DNA of 64,000 nucleotides from Gemmata palustris (GTDB lineage: Bacteria > Planctomycetota > Planctomycetia > Gemmatales > Gemmataceae): NCBI RefSeq assembly GCF_017939745.1, contig NZ_JAGKQQ010000001.1, positions 1,860,001 to 1,924,000 on the forward strand. Reading direction: 5' to 3'. Shown here piece after piece: positions 54,312 through 62,223 of the stretch; the first letter of the stretch is position 1; the number at the start of each line of letters is the position of its first letter. The notes under the pieces are model-generated. The model saw nothing but the letters and a program-made list of their open reading frames with translations, did no database searches and had not been told where the DNA came from. Made by a program: the position numbers and the translations under genes.

Positions 54312-55184
54312 ATGGTTGCTCGGGTGATTTGTTTGGCGGTAATCTTCGGGCTGTCGGCTCCTGCATTCGCCGGTGAAGGTCCGGCCGGCTCGGATGTCAA
54401 AGTCATGAGCTTCAATGTGCGCTACGGCACGGCCAAGGACGGCGAGAACCACTGGGACAAGCGGAAAGAGTTTCTCTCGGAGACGGTGAAGGCGTTCGGC
54501 CCGGACCTGCTCGGAACGCAGGAAACGCTGGGCTTCCAGCGCGACTTCCTGGCCGAGAAGCTCAAGGGGTACGGTGTGCTCGGGGTCGGCCGGAACGACG
54601 GCAAGGAGAAGGGCGAGATGATGGCCCTGTACTGGCGCGAGGCCCGGTTCGAGAAGGTGGACGGCGGACACTTCTGGCTCAGCGAGACGCCGAAAGACGC
54701 GGGCAGCAAGAGCTGGGACAGCTCCCTGCCCCGCATGGCCACGTGGGTGCGGTTGAAGGACAAGCGAGGTGGCAAACCGGTGCTGTTCGTGAACACGCAC
54801 TTCGACCACATCGGGAAGGAAGCCCGGCTCAAGTCGGCGAAACTGATCCGCGAGCAGATCGCCACCCTCGGGAAGGACTGTTCCGTGGTCCTCACCGGCG
54901 ACTTTAACTCCGGCGAGGACAGCGACCCGTACAAGGCCCTGTTCCACAATCGCGGGAACGACCAGTCGCCGGTCTTGGACAGCTTCCGGGTGGCGCACCC
55001 GAAGCGCGAGGCGGGTGAGGGCACGACGACCGATTTCAAGGCCGGAGTGAATCAGGGGAACCGGATCGACTGGATCGGTGTGTCACGCGACTGGAAGGTA
55101 GTCGCGGGGGAAATCGACCGTACCGAGAAGGCCGGCCGGACGCCCTCGGACCACTTCCCGGTGACGGCCGTCATCCGTCGGTGA
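54312..55184 (+). CDS. Endonuclease/exonuclease/phosphatase (EEP) family protein, secreted
   Basis: The 290-residue protein has a signal peptide (MVARVICLAVIFGLSAPAFA). EEP motifs follow in order: MSFNVRYGT, LGTQETLGFQ, NTHFDHIG, LTGDFNSGEDSD, RIDWIGVS and SDHFPV. The set is complete, so an active metal-dependent phosphodiesterase is expected. It is exported, which fits secreted nuclease, sphingomyelinase-type or inositol-phosphatase-like enzymes; the substrate is open. GAGG lies just upstream of ATG 54312. It follows the phosphatase-superfamily gene by 70 nt and may be in its operon, which would pair two extracellular phosphoesterases. Confidence 0.88.
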   Translation: MVARVICLAVIFGLSAPAFAGEGPAGSDVKVMSFNVRYGTAKDGENHWDKRKEFLSETVKAFGPDLLGTQETLGFQRDFLAEKLKGYGVLGVGRNDGKEKGEMMALYWREARFEKVDGGHFWLSETPKDAGSKSWDSSLPRMATWVRLKDKRGGKPVLFVNTHFDHIGKEARLKSAKLIREQIATLGKDCSVVLTGDFNSGEDSDPYKALFHNRGNDQSPVLDSFRVAHPKREAGEGTTTDFKAGVNQGNRIDWIGVSRDWKVVAGEIDRTEKAGRTPSDHFPVTAVIRR

Positions 55185-55319
55185 GAAAACAGAATATGGA
55201 TGGTCGGGCGTGTCAATCCGTACACGCCCACCGCAGCGGCGCCTGAGATAGCGGGAGAGTTAGCGAACAGACGGCGCCGACGTTTGTAGAATAACTCGCC
55301 AGCCTTCTCAGAGTGGCTC

Positions 55320-56462
55320 ATGAGTACCTCAATTATCAAGCGCTTCGCCCCTTCTGAGCCGCCCGCCCGGATGTTTCGTCCGCGAATGGTGCAGTTAGCG
55401 CCCCTCTACCAGTGCAACCTCGCGTGCCCGCACTGCTGCGTGCCGATCGAGTGGCCCGACCGACTCGACATCCCGACCGCGGTCCGGTTCCTCGAACAGG
55501 CCCACCACGCGGGCATCGGCACGGTCGGTTTCACGGGCGGCGAACCGTTCCTGTACCCGGAGTTCCTGAACGTACTCACCGCGCGCGCTGCGGAACTCGG
55601 GTTCCGGTTCGACAAGTTGATGACGAACGGCGTGTGGCACCGCGACGCGGAGCACGCCACGGCGGTGTTGTCCGACCTCCGCGACGCGGGGTTCAACGGC
55701 AAAATCGGCCTGAGCGTGGATAAGTTCCACGGCATGGACATCGAGAAGCTCGCGGAGTTCTGCCGGGTAACGCGCGCGGTCTTCGCACGCGACACGATCC
55801 TCTCGCTGAGTTACGCGAGTCGCGCCCCTAACAAGGGTTTGGAGCCGATCAAGCGCCTCGCAGAAGCTCTGGACGGCGTGGTCGAGTGGTCGAAGGTGCT
55901 CGGGCGCTACCTGCTCGTGAGCGACGACTTCACGATGACCGCGTGCTGGAACCACCTCGCCACCGTGGAGCGCGCTGAGGAACTCCCCGGCGATTCCTGG
56001 GACGGCACGTGGTTCGAGGAGGACTACTGCGAAGGCCCGGGGCAAGCGCTCATCGTGAACCCAAAGGGCGAAGTAAAGCCGTGCTGCGGGTTTGCTTCGG
56101 ACCTGGACCAGCTCACGATCGGGAACATCTACACCGACAGCCTCGAGCAGATCGTTCAGTTCGCGCGCAACCACCCGGTGGTGGGTACGGTCTTCCGCGA
56201 CGGGCTGACCGCGATCCGCGACGAGATCCTGGCACGCGACCCGAACGCCCTCCCCGGCGCCACGAGCAACCACTGTTACTTCTGCTGGTACGTGCTCGCG
56301 AAGGGCATTTACGCTCAAACCACGGGAAAGCTAGAACTCCTCCCCGAACACGGCGGCTCGCAATGGGCCAAGATCGTGGCCGAAAAGGGTAAGACCGCCC
56401 TTCCCCTACTCAGCGACGATCAGGGACCGAAGGGATGCGGAAGTGGCGGGTGTGGCCAGTGA
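55320..56462 (+). CDS. Radical SAM protein with SPASM-like region
   Basis: The 380-residue protein has the radical SAM cluster motif CNLACPHC (Cys32, Cys36, Cys39). It is followed by TVGFTGGEPFLYPEF, the SAM-binding GGEP segment. The C-terminal half has further cysteines (PCCGF near 260, NHCYFCWYV near 320) as in SPASM/twitch auxiliary-cluster domains. It ends with a GCGSGGCG tail. Such proteins modify peptides or proteins, or mature cofactors; no precursor peptide or partner gene is adjacent, so the substrate is unknown. The N-terminal VQLAPLYQCN matches the standard first strand. Confidence 0.88.
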   Translation: MSTSIIKRFAPSEPPARMFRPRMVQLAPLYQCNLACPHCCVPIEWPDRLDIPTAVRFLEQAHHAGIGTVGFTGGEPFLYPEFLNVLTARAAELGFRFDKLMTNGVWHRDAEHATAVLSDLRDAGFNGKIGLSVDKFHGMDIEKLAEFCRVTRAVFARDTILSLSYASRAPNKGLEPIKRLAEALDGVVEWSKVLGRYLLVSDDFTMTACWNHLATVERAEELPGDSWDGTWFEEDYCEGPGQALIVNPKGEVKPCCGFASDLDQLTIGNIYTDSLEQIVQFARNHPVVGTVFRDGLTAIRDEILARDPNALPGATSNHCYFCWYVLAKGIYAQTTGKLELLPEHGGSQWAKIVAEKGKTALPLLSDDQGPKGCGSGGCGQ

Positions 56463-56655
56463 ACTTGTTTCATGCCCAGAGAGAAACCTGAAATCTTTCC
56501 AGCAGCTTTCAAAAACTGACCGAGAACGCGATTACTTGGAGCACGACTGTCTTTTTCAATGACATGCACGAGGCCCTGCTCACGGCTCCTGTAGATTTGC
56601 GAGCGGTGTAAATCGCGGACAGCTTTTGAGCCGGATCGAAAATCCGTAAAATTGG

Positions 56656-57915
56656 ATGCTCCAGATGATTCGCACCGCCGCCGAACTGCTTCACACACTC
56701 CTTGAAATCGAAAAGGCCAAGCTGGCAGAGTGGAAACTGCCCCACAATCCTACGATTGGTGATATGTACGAAGGACTGTCGAGGAACGCACTGGAAAAGC
56801 ACTTGCCGTTTGAGGGATTGCGAGTTGCCTCGGGGTTTATCAAAGACCGTACTGACCAGTGGAGCAAGCAACTTGATTGCATGGTTGTGATCGGTGAGGG
56901 AACTCAGGTGCCACACACCGATTCCCGTGTCTTCACTCTTGACGAAGTTGTCGCAGTCGTGGAGGTCAAGAAAAACCTGTACTCCGAGGGTCTTGACGAG
57001 GGATTCAATAACCTCAGAAGCGTACTCCGGCTCGACCACGAACAGCCGCCTATCGTTAGTAGAATGGTGCGACAGTGCTTTCACATCCTAACCCGGACCC
57101 CTTTGCCCGACGACAAAAACAGCCTGCCACTGCTCCACCAAGGCATCTACTGGTCCCTTGTTACAGAGGCCGCTTGGCCCGTCCGCATTCTGCTCGGGTA
57201 CTACGGGTACGCCTCTTACGATTCGTTCCGTAAGGGTATACTCAAGCACCTGGAGTCACTCGACAAGACTCCAGGCTGGAACGCGGCTTCCATCCCCAGT
57301 TGCATCATCGGGCCAGGCTACTCAGCTGTCAAAAACACGGCCATGCCGTGGGGTACTCCCACATTTAACGGGTGGTGGCCCCTACTCATGACGAACAACG
57401 TCTTGACCCCCGCATACGTTTTGTTGGAGACAATTTGGACAAGACTGAACCTGTTAGGTTTCATTCCTTCATCATGGTTTGGTGAAGATCTCACGAATGA
57501 TGCATGGGACAGATTCGTCGATGCGAAACCCGAGAGCAAAGAAAGATGGTCATTCAGTGTCTTAGAAGAATTGCCTGCTACCACAGATCAGGCTCAGACT
57601 GAATCCGCTTGGTCGCCCTGCTTCGTCAGCCTGTCCGCGTTTACGCTGGTCAAGTTACTTTGCAATCGCGATTCCGCCCCACTCGATTTGTCATGTGTGG
57701 ATGTGCCAGTAGAGGAGTTGGAAGCGGGAGTCACCGAGCTGGAGCAGCACGGTGTCGCCGCCCGCGACGTGGCCGACCGAACCAAGCTGCACCTTTTGAC
57801 TGAAGGTTGTTCAGGCGTCATTTTACCCGATGGCCGATTCGCTGTTGGCGAGGACAACACCGGGCGGCTTACCAGATGGGTCATGAAATACACGACAGCG
57901 GAAACAGGGCAATGA
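56656..57915 (+). CDS. DUF6602-like protein with PD-(D/E)xK nuclease-like motif
   Basis: The 419-residue protein has an N-terminal domain of about 200 residues that matches DUF6602 by pattern: YEGLSRNALEKHLP, KQLDCMVVIGEG, then EVVAVVEVKKNLYS. The spacing of Asp74, Glu103 and Lys105 fits the PD-(D/E)xK nuclease fold seen in restriction and defence enzymes. The C-terminal half has no recognised domain. Base composition is clearly lower in GC and codon use differs from neighbours, pointing to transfer. No methylase or helicase partner is adjacent. An alternative start at Met4 (56665) has a similarly poor SD. Function as a defence nuclease is inference. Confidence 0.75.
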   Translation: MLQMIRTAAELLHTLLEIEKAKLAEWKLPHNPTIGDMYEGLSRNALEKHLPFEGLRVASGFIKDRTDQWSKQLDCMVVIGEGTQVPHTDSRVFTLDEVVAVVEVKKNLYSEGLDEGFNNLRSVLRLDHEQPPIVSRMVRQCFHILTRTPLPDDKNSLPLLHQGIYWSLVTEAAWPVRILLGYYGYASYDSFRKGILKHLESLDKTPGWNAASIPSCIIGPGYSAVKNTAMPWGTPTFNGWWPLLMTNNVLTPAYVLLETIWTRLNLLGFIPSSWFGEDLTNDAWDRFVDAKPESKERWSFSVLEELPATTDQAQTESAWSPCFVSLSAFTLVKLLCNRDSAPLDLSCVDVPVEELEAGVTELEQHGVAARDVADRTKLHLLTEGCSGVILPDGRFAVGEDNTGRLTRWVMKYTTAETGQ

Positions 57916-58221
57916 TCCCAACGTGGTGACGTGCGAATAGTTGTAACGATACCTTGCCTTTGAATGACCAGCCCGTTGTAAACGACCTCTTCAGCTAACC
58001 GATTTGAGGTCGGGGAAATGACAATCCTTCGAGTTATCACGGCTGAGCACCAATTCCGCCGGATAGTACGGAGTTACTTTGCGTGGTTCTCCATCCCTAA
58101 CTTGATCGACAATGACGACTTCAAGCACCCACGCAAGGATTGACCAACTCCGCAAACGGAGACGAAAAGGCCGAAATGATACCTGCTCACCCGCGGCCTT
58201 GCGGCCGGTACTAGTGCAGCT
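57916..58221. other. 306-bp gap between the DUF6602-like gene and the transposase remnant
   Basis: No gene supported. The sequence is lower in GC than the core genome. It may include the end of the IS630-type element; its terminal repeat could not be identified. Confidence 0.4.
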
Positions 58222-59305
58222 TCAGGCGGATAGTTGTGCGAGCGGCTCCAGGTGCTCGCATCCGTAGTAGTCGCACACGCGGGTTCGGACCTCGACTGCT
58301 GCCAGCAGGCGGTCGGGTTCGACGATGGCCCTCTTGCCGCGCCCACTTGGGCTCGATGGGGTTGAGCCACGGGCTCTTCACCGGCAGGAAGCACGCCACG
58401 ATCCGAACCCCGCCCTCCGCACGAGCCTTCCGGTTGTGGCCCTTGATCCACACCCGCACGCGCTTACTGACGTGCCACGCCGCGTTGTCCCACACCAACA
58501 GTAGCGCCTTCTTCCCCTCCGCCTTCAGCCGCTCGCACACCCAACCCAAGTAGTCCTCCGTCACTTGCGAGACCGGGCGGCCCGACACGAACCGCAACAT
58601 CATCCGGCCCGTGTCCCCGCGCAACAGCCCGTAGCACGACAGCGCCTTCGGGTCGGTATCGCCCTTCGGCACCTCGCGCTCGACCAGCCGCAACGGGTCG
58701 TCGGACCAGGCGTGCATCGCGGGAGGGCCAACCGGCTCCACCAGCACTCGTCTTGGTACCCCAGCACCCACTCCGGGTGCGACGCCGCCAATCGGATCAG
58801 CCGGTCGCGCTTTTTTTTCGCGCGTAGGCGGGGTCGGGACTTGTGATCCACTGCTTGGCCCGCTTCCACCCGTGCCCCAGGCGCTTGACCGCCTGCCGGA
58901 CGGCCTCGTGGGAGAGCCGGCGCGGGGCAACTCCTGCTCGAAGGCGACTTCGGCCAACAGATCCAGGGTCCAGGTGCTCCGGGCCTTGCCGAAGCGGCGC
59001 GGGGACTGGTGGAGGATGCCCTTGAGCGGATCGGCCTTCGCCTCGTCGAGGATCGGCTGGGCATCCTTGGGTCCGCGCTTCTTCTCGGCCAAGCAGCCGG
59101 CCCCCTCCTTCTCGAAGGCATGGATCGTGTTGCGAACGGTTTGCGAGCGCAGCCGACCCGGCGCGAGATCTGGGACGGGGTTTTTGGTCGGCGCTGGCCA
59201 GCAGGATCTGGGCGCGCGGAGGGTAAGAACTTCCCGGCTGCGGAGGCCCTGTCGGAGCGCCCCGCGCTCGGATTCCGTCAACTCACGAAGAAACAGTGCT
59301 TTCAT
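58222..59305 (-). pseudogene. IS630-family transposase, multiply frameshifted
   Basis: The protein is recognisable only across several frames. The first Met at 59305 begins MKALFLRELTESERGALRQG. HTH and linker segments are in at least two frames (AQILLASADQK in one, RLRSQTVRNTIHAFEKEG in another). RLIRLAASHPEWVLGYQDE is in a third segment. The catalytic core from Met 58715-58717 to WDNAAWH and NPIEPKW (Asp and Glu of the DDE triad) is in one continuous frame. The end (GKRAIVEPDRLLAAVEVRTR and onward, stop 58222) is shifted again. At least four indels are needed. Amino-acid conservation within each piece is high, so inactivation is recent or some shifts are assembly errors near homopolymers. 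Confidence 0.85.
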
Positions 59306-59340
59306 GAACCATTATTCGCAACCAACTGACCCCTCACAAC

Positions 59341-59487
59341 AAACCGAATGACTCTCCACTAGGACTAAACGACAAAACCCTGGCCATCATCGAAAATCGC
59401 TGGAAGACAGCAGGTTTGTCCGGTAGTCCTAATGGCGGCGGGAAGGTCGGCAACTGGACCGGCACGAAACCGAACTTCACGCGCTAG
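59341..59487 (+). pseudogene. C-terminal remnant of an unidentified gene
   Basis: Between the two transposase remnants a frame ends at a stop (59485-59487) and reads NKPNDSPLGLNDKTLAIIEN, then RWKTAGLSGSPNGGG and GNWTGTKPNFTR before the stop. The composition looks like a protein C terminus, and no start codon or SD precedes it. It may be the end of a gene cut by insertion of the IS630-type element. The family is not recognised. Confidence 0.35.
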
Positions 59488-59490
59488 CTA

Positions 59491-60532
59491 ATAGACCTCA
59501 TTCACGATAGCAGTTGATTCGTAGGATGTCGGGACGAATCTTGCCCTGTCGGATGATGCCGATGATCGCGCGCCTTGAGAACCTGCGGAAGTCCTCGGTC
59601 GTTTTTGGTCACCTGACCGGGTTGACCGTTGCCGCGTTCGATGCGTTGGCGGCTGATGTGGTCCCGGCCGTTGAAGCCGCGCACAAGAAGGCACTCGAGC
59701 GGCCCAACCGACAACGGGCGGTCGGAGGAGGCGACGACTTCGACCTGTCGACCGCCGATCAGGTGCTGCTGACGGTCATCTGGCTGCGCCAGTACCCGAC
59801 CAATGAGGTACTCGGGTTCCTGTTCGGGGTGTCCGACTCGACGGCCAGCCCGCCCGCACCCGGTGCCTGCCGGCACTGGAGCAAGCGGGCCGGGACACGA
59901 TGCGCACGCCCGACCCCGGCACGGCCCGGCGCAGCGGTTGCCGGCGTTGCTCGCCGGCACGCCCGGTCTGGCGGTGGTAATCGACTCGTTCGAGCAAAGG
60001 ACCCCGCGCCTGAAGCGCCGTCCGCGGGCGTACTATTCGGGGAAGAAGAAGGCCCACACGCTCAAGAGCCAAGTGGCCGTAGATGAGGAGTCCGGGGCCA
60101 TCGTGGACGTCTCGGACTCGGTGCCGGGGCCGTGGGCGGACATCAAACGGCTCAAGAAGTCGCGGCTCATGAAGCGGCTCCCGAAGGGGGGGTCGGCGGG
60201 ATCGGCGATCTGGGTTACGTCGGGATGGGCGAACTGCACCCAACGGGGTTGGGCGCGGCCCCGCGACGCAAGCCGCGCGGGAAGGACCGTCCGCCAGAAG
60301 ACCGGAAGTACAACCGCGCGTTCAGCCGGCGCCGGATCGTAGTGGAACACGCGATCGGGCGGTTGCGCGGTTCCGGGCGGTGGCGCACTTAAACCGACAC
60401 CCGCGACCGAGGCACGCGATGCGGGTCGGGCCATTGCCGGGTTGGTCAACCGGATGCTCAAACACCGAGCCTCCTGAACCGGCTCTGGGGAAGGGGCAGA
60501 ACACTCGACCCGCTATCGTGAATAAGGTCTAA
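59491..60532 (+). mobile_element. IS5-type insertion sequence, about 1.04 kb, with inverted ends
   Basis: Left end TAGACCTCATTCACGATAGC (59492-59511) and right end, as reverse complement, TAGACCTTATTCACGATAGC (60512-60531) match at 19 of 20 positions. TA dinucleotides at both borders fit a TA target duplication. One transposase reading region lies inside. Confidence 0.8.
59562..60477 (+). pseudogene. IS5-type (DDE_Tnp_4) transposase, frameshifted
   Basis: The start is ATG 59562 (MIARLENLRKSSVVFGHLTG). The HTH region ending VLLTVIWLRQYPTNEVLGFL is in one frame. After a shift near 59850, VVIDSFEQRTPRLKRRPRAY and YYSGKKKAHTLKSQVAVDEE (first catalytic Asp) are in a second. GIGDLGYVGMGELHP and RRRIVVEHAIGRLRG (catalytic Glu) are in a third. 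The end AIAGLVNRMLKHRAS and stop at 60477 are shifted once more. The catalytic residues survive, so decay is recent, or some shifts are sequencing errors. Confidence 0.85.
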
Positions 60533-60622
60533 TTCCATTAGGTGTTAAAAAGCAGGAGCGACGGCACACCGCTTGCATTGCAGTGAGAGCGTGAGCTCTT
60601 CCTCAAGCGGGAGTCGCATCAA

Positions 60623-61513
60623 ATGGCTGTCACGGTCGAGTACGCCGGGCTGACGGACATCGGCCGCGTGCGCAAGAATAACGAAGACCACTTCCTCATC
60701 GCGGACCTCACGAAACAGCTCCAAGTGACGCAGACGAGCCTGACCCCGCCCCACTCCTACGGGTGGAAATCGGGCGTTACCGGGCACCTGTTCGTTGTGG
60801 CCGACGGAATGGGCGGACTGGCCGGCGGGGAACTGGCCAGCGGCCTCGCGGTGGAAACGATTTCGTGGTACGTCGCGAAGACGATGCCGTGGTTCTACCG
60901 TTACCAGGACGGGCGCGAAAAGGAGCTGGAGAACGAACTCAAGAACGCGGTTCAGGCGGTTCAGGAAGCAGTTAAAGACGCGGCCGAGCAATCGCGGTTC
61001 CGCAAAATGGGCACGACGCTCACCCTCGCGTGCGTGCTGTGGCCGCGCGTGTACGTCGTTCACGCGGGCGACAGCCGCTTTTACCTCCGACGCGACGGCA
61101 AACTCCAGCTCTGGACCACCGACCACACGGTCGGGCAGCGCGCTGTGGACGACGGCTTGCTGACCCCCGCACAAGCGGAAGCGTCCGGGCTCGGCAACGC
61201 GCTCTGGAACTGCATCGGTGCGGGTCAGAGGGATGTTACGCCCGACTTGTACCACGCGACCCTTCAACCGGGCGACGAGTTGCTCCTGTGTACGGACGGC
61301 CTCTCGCGCAAGGTGACGGACGAAGCGATTCACGACATCCTCGTGAGCGCCCCGTCCGCCGAACTCGCCGCGAGCGCGCTTATCACTGCGGCCAACGACG
61401 CCGGCGGCTTCGACAACATCACCGTCATCGTTGCGCGGATGCAGCCCGTATCCGCCCGCGACCTCAACGCGACTCCGCCCGACGGCATCCCGCTCCTGGC
61501 GTCCGGGGTGTGA
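60623..61513 (+). CDS. PP2C-family protein phosphatase
   Basis: The 296-residue protein carries the PP2C metal-site motifs: RKNNEDHF (Asp22), VVADGMGG (Asp61), HAGDSRFYL, LLLCTDGLSRKV and GGFDNITVIV. It lacks a transmembrane helix and is soluble. It should dephosphorylate Ser/Thr residues, possibly those modified by Hanks-type kinases such as the fusion protein encoded at 19077-22721, though it is not adjacent. GCGGGAG lies upstream of ATG 60623. It starts the gene group after the accessory patch. Confidence 0.93.
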   Translation: MAVTVEYAGLTDIGRVRKNNEDHFLIADLTKQLQVTQTSLTPPHSYGWKSGVTGHLFVVADGMGGLAGGELASGLAVETISWYVAKTMPWFYRYQDGREKELENELKNAVQAVQEAVKDAAEQSRFRKMGTTLTLACVLWPRVYVVHAGDSRFYLRRDGKLQLWTTDHTVGQRAVDDGLLTPAQAEASGLGNALWNCIGAGQRDVTPDLYHATLQPGDELLLCTDGLSRKVTDEAIHDILVSAPSAELAASALITAANDAGGFDNITVIVARMQPVSARDLNATPPDGIPLLASGV

Positions 61514-61586
61514 AAGCGTTTTCGCTGTTGTGTTCCCGCTCGCGATCTCGGTGTGAGGAGTGGGGAACACAACAGCGAGATTCGCC

Positions 61587-62057
61587 ATGAAAGCCCTGGA
61601 ACAACTGCTTTTTTGGGTCCACGGGATGTCGGCGGCGGCGTGGTTCGGAGCGATCTTCTACCGCACACTCGTCGTCGACGCGAAAGCGTACACGTTCTTC
61701 GACAAGCGGTCCGATTACGAGCACTTCTCCACGCACCTCGCGCACAACATGCGGTACTTCGTGACGGCCGGGCTCCTGACGTGCGGGCTGTCCGGCTTCG
61801 CGCTCGTCGGGTTGAAGTGGGACGGCTCGAACATCGTGTGGCTCGCACTGATGACCGCGAAAGCCGGTGTGTGGCTCGCGGCCTGCGTCCTGTTCACGTA
61901 TGTGTCGTGGGTCCACTGGCCGTGGCGGGCCTGTGCTGCGTCGGACGAGTTCGCCCGCTACCGCACACAGGGTCAGCGGCTCGCACTCGGAATGGTGGCA
62001 CTGGCCGGCACCGGGTTCGCGCTCGGTCAAGCGTGCCGGGCGATCGCGAGTGTCTAA
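61587..62057 (+). CDS. Four-helix integral membrane protein, CopD-like
   Basis: The 156-residue protein has four predicted membrane helices (about 6-24, 50-71, 77-104 and 130-150). The first contains LLFWVHGMSAAAWFGAIFY, with the His-Gly-x-x-x-W pattern of CopD-like and DUF2269-like proteins. The intervening HLAHNMRYF segment has extra His residues. A metal- or haem-related role is possible but unproven. An in-frame GTG at 61560 is an alternative start. The downstream copper-monooxygenase-like fusion gene makes a copper link plausible. Confidence 0.6.
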   Translation: MKALEQLLFWVHGMSAAAWFGAIFYRTLVVDAKAYTFFDKRSDYEHFSTHLAHNMRYFVTAGLLTCGLSGFALVGLKWDGSNIVWLALMTAKAGVWLAACVLFTYVSWVHWPWRACAASDEFARYRTQGQRLALGMVALAGTGFALGQACRAIASV

Positions 62058-62223
62058 TCGGTTCTGGCCAAGGCTCTTTCGCTCTGACAGGAATCGCTCT
62101 GTCAATGGAACCCGCCCCGTGATACTTCCGTGAACCTGAAACCCGCCCCGGCTGGAGCGTGTATGCTATGAGGGTGTGGCAACGTCGCCTCTTGCGTTGC
62201 TGCGGTCTTGTGGAGGTGCGCGG

